DNA from: Typha latifolia
Lineage: Eukaryota; Streptophyta; Magnoliopsida; Poales; Typhaceae
DNA length: 64,000 nt
Direction of reading: 5' to 3'
Assembly (NCBI GenBank): GCA_019914945.1
Contig: CM034108.1
Span: 8,489,280-8,553,279, forward strand
Both the position numbers and the translations under genes were made by a program. A model generated the notes under the pieces. It did not search any database. It was not told the DNA's origin and saw nothing but the letters and a program-made list of their open reading frames with translations. Shown in pieces: positions 42,889 to 53,484 of this stretch; the stretch's first letter is position 1; every line of letters starts with the position of its first letter.

Positions 42889-43620
42889 TTGAAGATCAAG
42901 AAGTCCAAGTGCCTATGGGGAGTATCAAAGATGGAGTATTTAGGCCACATCATTTCAGTGAATGGTGTCGCGGTGGATCCTCAAAAGGTTGCATGCATGA
43001 CCGCTTGGCCTATTCCTACTACTACCACTGGATTGAGAGGATTTTTGGGGCTTACTGGTTATTATTGTCAATTCATCGCCGGATATGGCAAGATCCCTAC
43101 TCCTCTCACTTCTTTGTTGAAGAATGACTCTTTTAGATGGACGGATGAAGCCACTTCAGCCTTTGAAAAATTAAAAATAGCAATGACGACGACACCCGTT
43201 CTAGCGCTACCGAACTTCACCAAAAAATTCATTGTTAAATGTGATGCATCGGGTGTTGGCATAAGAGCTGTACTAATGCAAGAAGGACATCCCATTGCCT
43301 ATCTAAGAAAGGCTTTATTGCAAAAATCTCAGCAATTATCGTCTTACGAGAGAGAGAGATGTTGGCAATTCTGCATGCGGTGTCAAAGTGGAGGCCTTAT
43401 TTAATCGGTAGACGATTCATTATCCGAACCGATCAAAGGAGCCTTCCATATTTTATGGGACAGCGTATATACACTCCGACATGGCAAAGATGAGTCATAT
43501 AATTGCTGGGATATGATTATGAAATCCAATACAAGAAGGGAATAAAAAATAGAACGACGGATGCACTATCGCGCCAACCCGATATCGCTGAGCTTGCAGC
43601 CTATTCTTCTCCTACCTTTC
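42889..43620 (+). pseudogene. pol: B1 reverse transcriptase end and RNase H
   Basis: 42889-43404 open: KCLWGVSKMEYLGHIISVNG, PTPLTSLLKNDSFRWTDEAT and RNase H start FIVKCDASGVGIRAVLMQEG, then YERE. After a frame change: WRPYLIGRRFIIRTDQRSLP and a connection-end motif near 43560-43575 (TTDALSRQPD). The next sequence belongs to the spacer before integrase. Confidence 0.83.
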
Positions 43621-43756
43621 CCTTCCTTGACAAGTTGAGGTATGCATGTACTTTGACCCAAATGTTTTGAGATTATTGCAGAAGGTGTTGGATGATCTGG
43701 AGTGCCATCCCGAGTTGGAGAATCGAGGCGATTTGCTGCTGGACCGCAGATGCATT

Positions 43757-44050
43757 CGGGTGTTGGAGCGTATTGGTCCGATTGTATATCATTTGGAGCT
43801 GCCGGAGGGGTCGAGAGTGCATCCTGTCTTCCATGTTTCATTGCTGAGGAGCGCATTGGAGGTCATGAGATCGTTGGATCAGTTCTACCGGAGCCATTGG
43901 AGGAGATAGAGATTGAAGAGTTAGTTCGTGTACTTGCTAGGCGTCGATGACGACATGGTACCAGATTGGAGATGGAGATTCTAGTTGAGTGGCTTGACAA
44001 ACCATCTGATGAGGTGACATGAGAGTTGGAGATACACTTTTCACCTTGAG
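43757..44050 (+). pseudogene. pol: B1 integrase C-terminus and chromodomain, after internal deletion
   Basis: At ~43757 the integrase start (DRRCI, equivalent to DCGCIQVPAND in B2) runs directly into VLERIGPIVYHLELPEGSRV and HPVFHVSLL of the GPY/F module. The zinc finger and DDE core (about 1 kb in B2) are missing. The chromodomain part EILVEWLDKPSDE follows after a stop at 43948 and ends with a premature TGA in the Trp position (44020). Confidence 0.78.
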
Positions 44051-44075
44051 GCAAGGTAGGGGAAGCGTGGTGGGC

Positions 44076-44997
44076 TGATACACTTAGTTAGGATCTTTTC
44101 TTATTTAATTAGTTGTTTATTTTTATTAAAATAAAATTCCTATAGGTCGTGTTCGAACGCCTTGTGAACGCACGCATTCGAACGCCTTGTGAATGCCTTG
44201 TGAGCGCTCGCGTTCGAACGCCTTGTGAATGCCTTGTGAACGCTCGCGTTCGAACGCCTGTGTCGCGTACGCAGATCTAGAGAAGGGCATTCTTGAGTGT
44301 GTTTGAACGCGATCGGGTGCGTTCGAATGAGATCGGGCGTGTTCGAACGCGATCGACGGGAATCCTCTAGAATTTGGGTTTCATATTGTTTTAGGATTTG
44401 TTGGCTAGCCTCTATAAATATATGGATGGCAGCCAACTTCATTATGCTACTAGATTATTGATTTCTTGCCTCCTATCTTATTTCTAAACTTCCCTCTCCG
44501 TCTTCACCATCCTTCCATATCTATCATTGGCAAGGTTTCTCCTCGCTTCTAATCTCCCTCGATTGTCGAGCCATCCCTCTTCTTTGGGATCTCGACCACT
44601 TTGTTCCCCTTGTCTACTTCCCTTAATCGCTTCTACAATCCACCCTCATCTCCATACCCATTCATAACCCTAACATCCACTCCACCCATCACCACTACCA
44701 TCATCCATGTTGTTTCGTATTTTCATCCCTGATACAATTCAAATCTATGACGGGCATAAATATGAACGTTGTAGATTAGGAAGGTACGGATCCAAAGCAA
44801 TTAGCTTTACAATTTTCTAACTACCGGAGAATATCCGAAGAATATTTTTCCACAGTTGTGCGGATTAATTCATGCAATAAATTTAGATCTTAAGGAATTG
44901 TTTCGTAGCTAATCTTTTGGTTTCAGATCCTATCAATTTGGTATCAGAGCCTATCATTTGGTACTAGAGCTTATCATTTAGTATTAGAGCCCTAACA
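44076..44997 (+). repeat. B1 3' LTR with terminal primer-binding-site array
   Basis: Preceded by the purine tract GGTAGGGGAAGCGTGGTGGGC. GTTCGAACG motifs at 44151-44345; TATA-like CTATAAATAT at 44413-44422. The first terminus TATCA is at 44935, followed by primer-binding-site copies at 44939 (perfect), 44959, 44979 and a worn one near 45001 (period 20 bp). The outer boundary is uncertain because of the array. Confidence 0.82.
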
Positions 44998-45360
44998 ATT
45001 TGCTACAGTAATCTATAATAATTCTCTAGTAGGAGCAATTAATATAGATACACCCAGATCATCGACTCAATTGATAAAATTGAATTAATCCTGAATTATA
45101 ATAACCAAATGCTAATATCCAATTGGAGCTAGCTCCTATTATGAGTTATTTGTAATGGCACTCTCAAGCCATGGTCTAGCTCATTAAGATTAATTTACAA
45201 AAAAATTAATGTAGAAAACACTACCATTAGCTAAAATCATTGATTAATAAAGGCACCCGATTGCCAACATTAAAATAATTAAATAATGACATTATTTAAA
45301 GAGATAACTAGCGAGTAACTACTCTATTTAGCCAACACAAAGCCAAAATAGACCCACCAA
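44998..45360. other. AT-rich stretch, nothing recognised
   Basis: No coding signal, repeat unit or element edge could be identified beyond the worn primer-binding-site copy at its start. Confidence 0.5.
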
Positions 45361-45379
45361 AAGTTGGCCCAAAGCCCAA

Positions 45380-45775
45380 CTTAACCAGAAAAATATATGG
45401 GTTGGGCTAGAGCCCAACCAAGCCTCAATTTGGACTGGGCCGCCCTACATGCGCTGGGTTGCATGCAGCCCAGCCACACTGTAGAGCACGGGATGGGCCG
45501 CACCTAGCCTAACCTAGAACTCGGGCCGAGGTTGGGCTGCCCTTAGCCAAACCTAGAACGCAGGCCCAGGCTAGGTCACACCCAACCTGACACACGGGCC
45601 CCAGGCTAGGCCGCACCCAGCTCGACCCAAAACTTGGGCTGGGTCACACCCGGCCCGACCCAGCACTCGAGTTGGCTACACCCAACTAGAGTTTGACCCG
45701 ACACTCGAGTTGGGCTGCACCCAGCATGACCTAGACTCGGGCTGGTTGCACCCAGCCCTAGCTCCAAGCGCCCGG
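45380..45775. repeat. Degenerate GC-rich repeats built on GGGCTGGG/CACCCAGCCC
   Basis: Around a dozen imperfect ~30-bp units alternating GGGCTGG(G/T) and CACCCAGCC(C/T)GACC themes, so the DNA is rich in self-complementary segments. Long open frames across it on both strands (e.g. 45606-45845 minus) reflect repeat composition, not genes. Confidence 0.65.
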
Positions 45776-46454
45776 CCCCTCCCTCCTTCCTCACCTCGGC
45801 GAAAGGAAGGAGGAAGGGAGGACGGCTATCGATGGTCACCGCCACCGGTAGCCGGGGCCAATAGGTTGGTCGATGCCCTGCCGGTGGAGGAAGGCACCCA
45901 CGGTGCCTACCCTACTAGTGGGGAAGACGGCAAGAACCCCATCGGTGGTGGGAGAAGAGGGCGGCGCGTCGATGAACCCGGCAGCCAACAAGCTAGCTGA
46001 GAGGAAGCCCAGCTGCCAGAGGCAGCCGGCGGCGAGAATCGACCTCGTCTTGGCCGCCAACCAAGGCGAGGGGACGCCCAGTGGCTCCGGCCATGAGGGC
46101 TCAAATGCGAGCACCCCACGCTTGTCAAAATAGCTCATAAGGCCGTTGAAATAAGCCTCGATGCGCAACGTCGCATAGAGGCAAGGAGAGCCTAATAAGG
46201 GCGGTAACCGAGAGAGCTTCACGAGCGGACCAGGCACGATGGCAACCGTGGTTGTCGGCGGCTGACCAAAACGCTAACGAGGCCGAAAGGGGAAGAAAAT
46301 GAAAGAAAACATGATCAAGCCCAAATTAACTGAAAATTAACTACAAGAGGGGGTAGAGCACTTACTAGTTGATTAGTCGGCATCGATGGCAAGCTTCGGC
46401 AGCATTTCGAAGCGGCAAAAACCTGAGAGGCTAATGGCGGCTAAAGGTGGGAGA
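45776..46454. other. GC-rich non-coding stretch
   Basis: Open frames exist on both strands (for example 45836-46237 minus), but they overlap one another and show no domain. The GGCGG-rich composition resembles LTR or untranslated DNA in this window. Unassigned. Confidence 0.4.
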
Positions 46455-47109
46455 TGTTACGAACTAGATCTGGACTGATCCGAATGTAGGAAACTTATAA
46501 AAACATAGTAGCCTCATGAGTTAGGGTTCTAATGGATCTAGTTTCATCTAAATCAAAGGTCGGGATGAAAAGTTAAAGATAAAACAGTTGAGATAGGTCA
46601 GAATAGGGCTAAACGGTAAATATCCGACGTTGCGGCGGTCGTCGGAGCGTGGCGGACGGCCAAGGGTAGTGGTGGACGGCCCTGAGGATGGTAGTTGTTA
46701 GAGGAAAGTGGTGGCTAGGATTTGGAAGCTTTGGAGGTTTTACAACTATGATATACTCCTAGAAAGGTAAAGACGATTTAACGTCTATGAAAAAATAGCA
46801 AATACGGTAATAAGAAAATAGCTAAACTCAATTAATTCTCAATACTTGGATGCTTAACAAAGAAGCCCTGCCCCTCTATATATAAAGGTGGAGTACAATG
46901 AGTCTTACTCGAACTAGCCCTAAGACATGACTTAATTAGACTTACCTTAAAGGCTGGCATAACTTATTTCGACTTGCCTTAATGGCTCACATAACTAAAC
47001 TAGACTTGCCTAAAAGGCTTATGTCATGAAATAATTAAAAGATAAATAAAATTGATCAATCGAGCCCAATGTCTTCGTGAATTGATCCAATTAGACTCAG
47101 ATCGCATCA
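46455..47109 (-). mobile_element. Probable diverged solo LTR related to family A
   Basis: Ends TGTTACGA...TCGCATCA parallel A1 LTR ends (TGTTACGT...TCGTATCA). It shows a minus-strand TATA (CCTTTATATATAG, 46876-46888). Flanks GGAGA (46450-46454) and AGAGA (47110-47114) agree at four of five bases. There is no GTTCGAACG cluster. The internal sequence is too different for a firm family call. Confidence 0.5.
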
Positions 47110-48062
47110 AGAGAAGAAAGGAGAGAAGAGAGAGAGAGAATAAAGGAGGGGGAAAAGAAAGGGGTGCACGTGCATTTTTTTTTTTTTTTGTGTTATAGTT
47201 TAAGTATGAAATTTTGATAGTAATTCATAGTTTTAAGTAGGTATTGTAATTTATTTGCAATATAGATTAAGTTCTCTTTTTAAAATATTAATTTATTAAG
47301 TTTTTATTTATTTAAACTATCTCTAATTAGTCTCTTACTATATTAATAAAAGAGCTATTAAATAGACTTGTATAGAAAAAAATAGTAGTAGAAAATTAAG
47401 AAAAAGAAATAACAAAATAAAAAGAAGAAAACAAAAACGAAGAAAGAAAAACCAGCATTAGCACAAGAAGAAGAAGAAAAGCAAAACAATGTTTGTTATT
47501 TTTTAACAACTTTTGTTGTTTTTTCTAAACACTTTTTATACACTGCGGTATTTACATATTTTGTCATTATAATTTACATAAATAACAGAGAGACTTAATC
47601 TATGCTTCAAAAACTTATGAATTATGATTAGAATCAATATTTTAAAAAGAGAACTTAATTTATGCTGCAAATAAATTACAGTTTCTACTTAAAAATCTTA
47701 TGAATTACAATTACAATTTCGTACTTAGACATATAATTTCATACTTAAACTAGGAATTATTCGTTATGCCGCAGATAGATTCATAATCTAGGGAAACTCT
47801 TATACAAAAATTGTAGATGATGAAGTCATCGATTTTATCTAATTTATTTCATAATTTTTAGACATCGAGATAATTATCTTTTAAATATTTTTCTCGAAAC
47901 TATGCAAATTGATATTCTGGGTTTAAGTACAAAATTTTGTGTTTAAGTACAAAATTCTGACTATAATTCAAAATTTCATATTTAAACTAGGAATTATTCA
48001 TTTTGCCATAGATAGATTCCTAATCTAAAGAAACGATGAATAAAAAAGTTGTAGATCATGAT
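47110..48062. repeat. AT-rich region with a ~240-bp degenerate tandem repeat
   Basis: Purine-rich start, a 15-nt T run (about 47175-47190), then repeat units containing TAGATAGATTC..AATCT, GTTGTAGAT(C/G)ATGA and TTTCATAATTTTT..GACATC. Two units lie at about 47745-48062; a third continues at 53485 and 53735-53900 across the A2 insertion. The phrase resembles the U5 part of the B LTRs (1830-1950). Confidence 0.6.
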
Positions 48063-48067
48063 GTAAT

Positions 48068-48960
48068 TGATACGATTCAGACTTCACCGACGTCGTCTCG
48101 AGCATGGATTCACTTTAGGAGTGTTTTTATTTCATGTTTTAGTGTTTAATTTCCATTAAAATAAGTTTTCTGTAAGTCGCGTTCGAACGCGGGTGGAGTG
48201 AGTTCGAACGCAGTTTGTGAACGGGGTTGTGAACGTGGTGAAGAGAATGTACTGTGCGTTCGAACGCACTGTGAACGCCTGCATCGCGTTCGCAAATACC
48301 AACAGGCATGTTTGATTGCGCGTTCGAACGCCCGCATCGCGTTCGCAAATCCCGAAAGAGCGAACTCGGTGCGTTCGAACGCGGTCGGGCGAGTTCGAAT
48401 GCGGTCGACGAAAATTGTGTTTTTAGGGTTAATTTGAGTTGTTGGTCAGCCTATAAAAGGATGTGGTATGGTAGGCAACCAAATTGATTGTTGATTATTG
48501 AGATTGAGTTTTGCCTTGCCTCCTTCGTCTTCTTCGCTCCCGTTCTCTCAATCCCCAGCGACGCCGCTTCTAACCTCCCTCGTCCGGCTAATCACCCTAG
48601 TCCCTTAGGGCTAACCACATTAACGCCGGTCCACCTTCAACCACCATTACCTAGGATCACGTGCCTCCATCCACGGATCCAAAACAGACCATCTGACCTT
48701 TGTCCACAAATCGGACGATATCTCAAGATCCCCACATCCGATTAACCTGAAACTAGATTTGTTGGAAAGCTCTTTTCTGGGGCTACAACATATCAAAGGT
48801 TCACGCCGATCCGATGGCGGCATATTTCGGGATCTTATTTCAAAGTTCCGTGTCAGATCTAGTCCAGATCAAGAATTGGAACAGATCGACCCTTCACCAA
48901 AAAGGCGAGATCGTATCAAGCTAGTATCGGAGCTCCATAGCCAGAGGCGTGATCGTACTA
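48068..48960 (+). repeat. A2 5' LTR
   Basis: Starts TGATACGATTC. GTTCGAACG cluster at 48180-48405, TATA CTATAAAAGG at 48451-48460. It has two candidate termini: GATCGTATCA at 48909-48918, then a worn primer-binding-site copy (48922-48933), then GATCGTACTA at 48951-48960. The TSD at the 3' LTR shows the second terminus is the true edge. Confidence 0.9.
48451..48460 (+). promoter_or_regulatory. A2 LTR TATA box
   Basis: CTATAAAAGG, about 50 bp after the last GTTCGAATGC motif. The same spacing occurs in the A solo LTRs. Confidence 0.65.
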
Positions 48961-48963
48961 AGT

Positions 48964-48975
48964 TGGTATCAGAGC
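48964..48975 (+). promoter_or_regulatory. A2 primer-binding site
   Basis: TGGTATCAGAGC, 42 bp after the worn copy inside the LTR. Confidence 0.9.
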
Positions 48976-49001
48976 CACCGTTCCTCAGATAAGCGCTTCC
49001 A

Positions 49002-50332
49002 ATGACGACAACCAGATCCAAGGCTGCACGGCGAGATGATGAAGAAGAGATTCTCCCAATAGAGGAGGGAGAAACGATTGCAGGGACTTCCACCCGTGGA
49101 ACCGCCCGATCTAATCAGAATACGGAAGAACCTAGCGTTCAAGCCGTGTTGGGGTCTCTTTCAGAGCAAATGGCCATCAACAACCAGATGATGATGGAGA
49201 TGATGTGGGAACTACGGGCGACAAGGGAAGCAATGGCGAACGGGAAAGCACCATCGACCCCACGACGCGAGTCCACCCCTTGAACCCACCGCCACCGGTT
49301 CAGCCTTTGCAACCACACGAGCCGCTGCTACCACCACCCTATGGGCAGAGGCAAGCAAGGATGGTTACACCAGGTCCAGTTGCAGGTGAACCCATCCGAC
49401 GGGTGAACCACTATGGAGACCGCCTTGGAGATCAAGATCCGTGGGCGGGTCAATACGATTCGGAACCACGGCAAGTTAATCAAAACCGAAGGAGGGATCA
49501 TCAACCCTTCATGGTGCATCCTCCCCCAGTTAGACAAGGACATGATCCGGAACGAGACAATGACATCCGTGGACAAGTCGTGCGTCTCGAATTCCCCAAG
49601 TTCAAAGGTGGCGACCCGATCGATTGGTTGTATAGGGCGGAGCAATTCTTTGCCTACCAAGGAACGGCGGAAGAGTACAAGGTGACGCTTGCAAGCTTCC
49701 ACCTTGAGGATGCGGCGCTTCATTGGTTTCGAGCAGCCAATGCCACTGAGGCTATCGAAACTTGGGCTGAATTTTGCGCCGATATCACACGGTGATTTGG
49801 AGCATCGGGATATGAAGACTTTGATGCTCTCCTCTCAAAGACGGTGCAAAAGACCACGGTTGGGTCATACCAAGAAGAATTTGAGAGGATTAGTAGCCGA
49901 TGTCATCCACCATGGATGGATCAGCAACTTCACAGCATCTTCATCTCCGAGCTGCGGGGTGACATACAAGCTGATGTGAGGGCTTTAAGGCCTAGAACCT
50001 TAAAGGAGGCCTTCGAAGATGCGGTGCTTATGGAAGACAAACATAGGGCCATGAAGATACACCTGAAGCAGAGTTGGACAAGCCAAGGAAGCCGCAATCA
50101 AGCTCAACCAAACATAGCGGCGGGAAATACTATCGGAGTACCAAGGGTTGCTGCTACAGTGGTACCTCCTCGAGCACCCTTGAAGCCATCCCAAGATTTG
50201 AAGTATGCACCTATAGGTCCGGGACGAGCACTCACACCAGCCCAAGTAGAAGAAAGAAGAGCCAAGGGCCTATGCTTCCGTTGTGATGAGAAGTTTGTAC
50301 CCGGGCATCGCTGCGCTAAACCGATGGGATAG
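49002..50332 (+). pseudogene. gag: A2 gag
   Basis: Same protein as A1 gag. Leader MTTTRSKAARRDDEEEILPI at 49002; frame change around 49205-49283; capsid-like LEFPKFKGGDPIDWLYRAEQ, then TGA at 49794 in place of an Arg codon; FERISSRCHPPWMDQQLHSI; zinc knuckle CFRCDEKFVPGHRCAKPMG complete here. A TAG at 50330 stands where A1 has Ser, immediately before the protease part, in the same frame. The absence of any natural stop between gag and protease indicates a single gag-pol polyprotein. Confidence 0.88.
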
Positions 50333-51388
50333 GTGATGCTAATCGATGGATTGGAGGAAGCGGAGGATGAGTTTGCAGCTGAAGGTGCAGATGTGGCTGG
50401 ACATCAAGGAGAAGAAGCTGAGGAGCAACCCGTGGAGGACATGATAGCCGAAATCTCCCTCCACGCCTATTCGGGGATAGCTGCGCCAAAGACCTTGCGG
50501 GTGAACAGGGTAGTCAAGAAAACCACAGTGAGAATCTTGATTGACACCGGGTCCACCCACAACTTCATTGACAAGAGGCTCCTTAGGAAGATTGGGCTCG
50601 AGTTAGAACCCACGGAAGGGTTCGATGTGACGATCGGAGATGGCACCACATTGCGAGCAGATTTTATTTGTGGAGGTGTGGAATTGAAGGTGCAAGGCCA
50701 AACTTTCACATTGGACCTTTATCCGTTGGCCTTGCGAGGTGCCGACATTGTTTTGGGGACTCAATGGCTTCAAAGCTTGGGGCCCGTAACATTTGATTTC
50801 TCAAACCTCACACTGCCATTTCGGTGGAATGGAAGAAGGGTGCTGCTGGATGGAAATCAACCGCAGCAAGGGCCGACATTGCAACCACTTGTGGGTTTTC
50901 CTTGTGTAGGGGACCGAGCTCTACTATTGCAAATGGCTGTTGTTGAACCAGAACATCCACCACCAAGGAAAGTAGCCTCTGACATGGAAGAGCTGCTGCA
51001 GGAGTTTCAGGATCTCTTCAAGGAACCCCGAGGACTACCACCGAACCGTCGTCATGACCATCGCATCCAAATCATTCTAGGGGCTGAACCTGCAAATGTC
51101 CGACCCTATCGGTACCCGCATGTCCAGAAGGAAGAGATCAGTAAATTGGTGGAGGAAATGCTCGAGCAAGGGATTATTCAACCGAGTAGAAGTGCCTACT
51201 CATCGCCGGTGCTGCTGGTTCGGAAGAAAGACCGGAGTTGGCGGTTTTGCGTCGACTACCGAGCCTTGAATGCAATTACTGTCAAGGACCTGTATCCAAT
51301 ACCGGTGATCGAGGAGTTGCTGGATGAGCTCAAAGGGTCAGCCTACTTCAGCAAACTTGACTTAAGAGCGAGATACCATCAAATCTGA
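50333..51388 (+). pseudogene. pol: A2 protease and reverse transcriptase, N-terminal half
   Basis: 351-aa open frame. Protease active site RILIDTGSTHNFIDKRLL at about residues 77-95; linker; reverse transcriptase fingers/palm: NVRPYRYPHVQKEEISKLVE, SSPVLLVRKKDRSWRFCVDY (FCVDY intact), [33 protein letters not shown] (51386) replaces the following Arg codon. Most of the catalytic subdomain on this side is intact. Confidence 0.9.
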
Positions 51389-51970
51389 GTCGACCCTGAA
51401 GATGTACACAAAATGGCGTTCCGAACTCACGATGGCCACTATGAGTTCCGAGTCATGCCGTTTGGGCTCACCAATGCACCGGCCACCTTCCAAGGGCTGA
51501 TGAATGACCTCTTCCGCCCACTCTTGCGTCGGTACGTGCTCGTCTTCTTTGACGATATTCTAGTATACAGCAGGAATTGGAGTGAGCACTTGTGGCACGT
51601 GCGGGAGGTATTAAATATCTTGCGACAAAACTAGCTAAAAGTTAAGATGAGCAAGTGTCTTTGGGGAGAGTCAAGAGTGGAGTACTTGGGGCATATAATC
51701 TCTGTAAAAGGAGTGGAAGCCGACCCAAGCAAGATCAAGAATATGGTGGATTGGCCGATTCCTACTAATCAGAGGGAATTGAGGGGATTCCTTTGATTGA
51801 CGGGTACTACCGGCGATTTGTTGCCAACTATGGCAAAATTGCTGCCCCGCTGACCTCCTTACTCGAAAAAGGTGGGTTTCAATGGACGGGCAAAGCAACG
51901 AAGGCCTTCGAAGCCTTGAAGACAGCTATGTCTACAGCTCGGTTCTAGCACTACCGAGATTTTGGCAAGC
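51389..51970 (+). pseudogene. pol: A2 reverse transcriptase, C-terminal half
   Basis: Open piece 51413-51634: [40 protein letters not shown], active-site [13 protein letters not shown] after RQN (51632) replaces a Gln codon; then KCLWGESRVEYLGHIISVKG and PIPTNQRELRGF in the same frame, followed by further frame errors near 51795 and 51940. Confidence 0.87.
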
Positions 51971-51975
51971 CCTTT

Positions 51976-52330
51976 GTGGTGGAGTGCGATGCTTCGGGTG
52001 AGGGTATTGGAGCAGTTTTGATGCAAGAGGGCAGACCCGTGGCATATATGAGCAAAGCATTGTCAAGTCGATCGCGACAGCTATCTACCTACGAGCGAAA
52101 TGCTAGCGATTCTACACGCCGTCACCAAATGGCGACCCTACTTGATTGGCCAACGGTTTACTATCCCCACGGACCAGCGTAGCTTACCATACTTCATGGA
52201 GCAACGTGTGCACACCCTAGCCCAACAACGGTGGGTCACGAAACTCCTTGGGTATGACTACGATTAGTCTACAAAAAGGGGATTGAAAATCGAGCCGCCG
52301 ATGCTATTTCACGCCAACCGGACACAAGTG
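51976..52330 (+). pseudogene. pol: A2 RNase H
   Basis: VECDASGEGIGAVLMQEGRP, VAYMSKALSSRSRQLSTYER (51976-52110), frame change, then WRPYLIGQRFTIPTDQRSLP (normally RTDQ) and a broken connection end. It is followed by DTSELASLSRPAFPISR, part of the RNase H to integrase linker. Confidence 0.83.
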
Positions 52331-52486
52331 AGCTTGCCTCTCTTTCAAGACCAGCATTTCCTATATCCTCGAGATATGTGGGGAACCAATGCGAAAGATC
52401 ATACCATGGAGGAACTTAAGTCAGAGTTCCAAGATCGCTTCACAAACTTCAAACCTTGAGGACAAGGTTGCGGAAGCGTGGTGGAT
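52331..52486 (+). other. A2 integrase deletion scar and polypurine tract
   Basis: The linker runs into LKSEFQDRFTNFKP and TGA (52457), equivalent to the last residues after the A1 chromodomain (DIMDRFPNFKP). All integrase, GPY/F and chromodomain sequence is missing. The purine tract CGGAAGCGTGGTGGAT lies at 52471-52486. Confidence 0.8.
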
Positions 52487-53479
52487 TGATACGATTCGGA
52501 CTTCACCGACGTCATCTCGAGCATGGATTCACTTTAGGAGTGTTTTTATTTCATGTTTTAGTGTTTAATTTCCATTAAAATAAGTTTTATGTAAGTCGCA
52601 TTCGAACGCAGGTGGAGTGAGTTCGAACGCGGTTTGTGAACGGGGTTGTGAACGTGATGAAGAGAATGTACTGTGCGTTCGAACGCGGTGCGTTCAAACA
52701 CACTGTGAACGCCTGCATCGCGTTCGCAAATACCGACAGGCGTGTTCGATCGCGCGTTCGAACACCTACATCGCGTTCGCAAATCCAGAAGAGCGAACTC
52801 GGTGCGTTCGAACGCCTGCATCACGCGAGTTCGAACGCGGTCGACGAAAATTATGTTTTTAGGGTTAATTTGAGTTGTTGGTCAGCCTATAAAAGGATGT
52901 GGTAGGCAACCAAATTGATTATTGATTATTGAGATTGAGTTTTGCCTTGCCTCCTTCGTCTTCTTCGCTCCCGTTCTCTCAATCCCCGCGACGCCGCTAA
53001 CCTCCCTCGTCCGGCTAATCACCCTAGTCCCTTAGGGGTGGCCCTCTTCTCCCCCTTCGTCCAATCTATCCAACACTTGCCCTAATCCTTCCATCAACCA
53101 CAACCCTTCCACCATCACTTTTCACCGGTGCCACCACATTAACGCCGGTCCACCTTCAACCACCATTACCTAGGATCACATGCCTCCATCCACGGATCCA
53201 AAACAGACCATCTGACCTTTGTCCACAAATCGGACGATATCTCGAGATCCCCACATCCGATTCGCCTGCAACTAGATTTGTTAGAAAGCTCATTTCTGGG
53301 GCTACAACATATCAAAGTTTCACGTCGATCTGACGGCGGCATATTTTGGGATCTTATTTCACAATTCCGTACCAGATCTAGTCCAGATCAAGAATTGGAA
53401 GAGATCGACCCTTCACTAAAAAGGCGAGATCGTATCAAGCTGGTATCAGAGCTCCATAGCCAGAGGCGTGATCGTACCA
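52487..53479 (+). repeat. A2 3' LTR, containing a perfect primer-binding-site copy
   Basis: 993 bp. GTTCGAACG cluster at 52599-52845, TATA at 52887-52896. GATCGTATCA (53428-53437) is followed inside the LTR by TGGTATCAGAGC (53441-53452) and then 27 bp ending GATCGTACCA (53479), next to the TSD GTAAT. Confidence 0.93.
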
Positions 53480-53484
53480 GTAAT

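Larger units (their letters stand above)
36772..44997 (+). mobile_element. Element B1: gypsy chromovirus with duplicated gag-protease and no integrase core
   Basis: Plus-strand element: 5' LTR 36772-37612, primer-binding site, gag leader, gag-protease copy 1, gag-protease copy 2, reverse transcriptase, RNase H, short integrase C-terminus with chromodomain, purine tract, 3' LTR from 44076. It carries a solo S LTR in gag. No TSD matches across its two ends (left flank TAATG). Confidence 0.85.
48068..53479 (+). mobile_element. Element A2: gypsy chromovirus with TSDs, lacking integrase
   Basis: Plus-strand element with perfect TSDs GTAAT (48063-48067 and 53480-53484); the flanking ~240-bp repeat reads on across the site. 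5' LTR 48068-48960, 3' LTR 52487-53479. Internal: gag, protease, reverse transcriptase, RNase H in one ancestral frame with several stops, then only ~40 bp of the integrase end. The LTRs differ by an ~100-bp indel (absent from the 5' LTR at ~48612) and many substitutions, so it is older than A1. Confidence 0.92.

Noticed and set aside
45606..46237. Candidate host gene in GC-rich DNA
   Set aside because: Opposing frames of similar length overlap, without domains, and the upstream part is an obvious repeat field.
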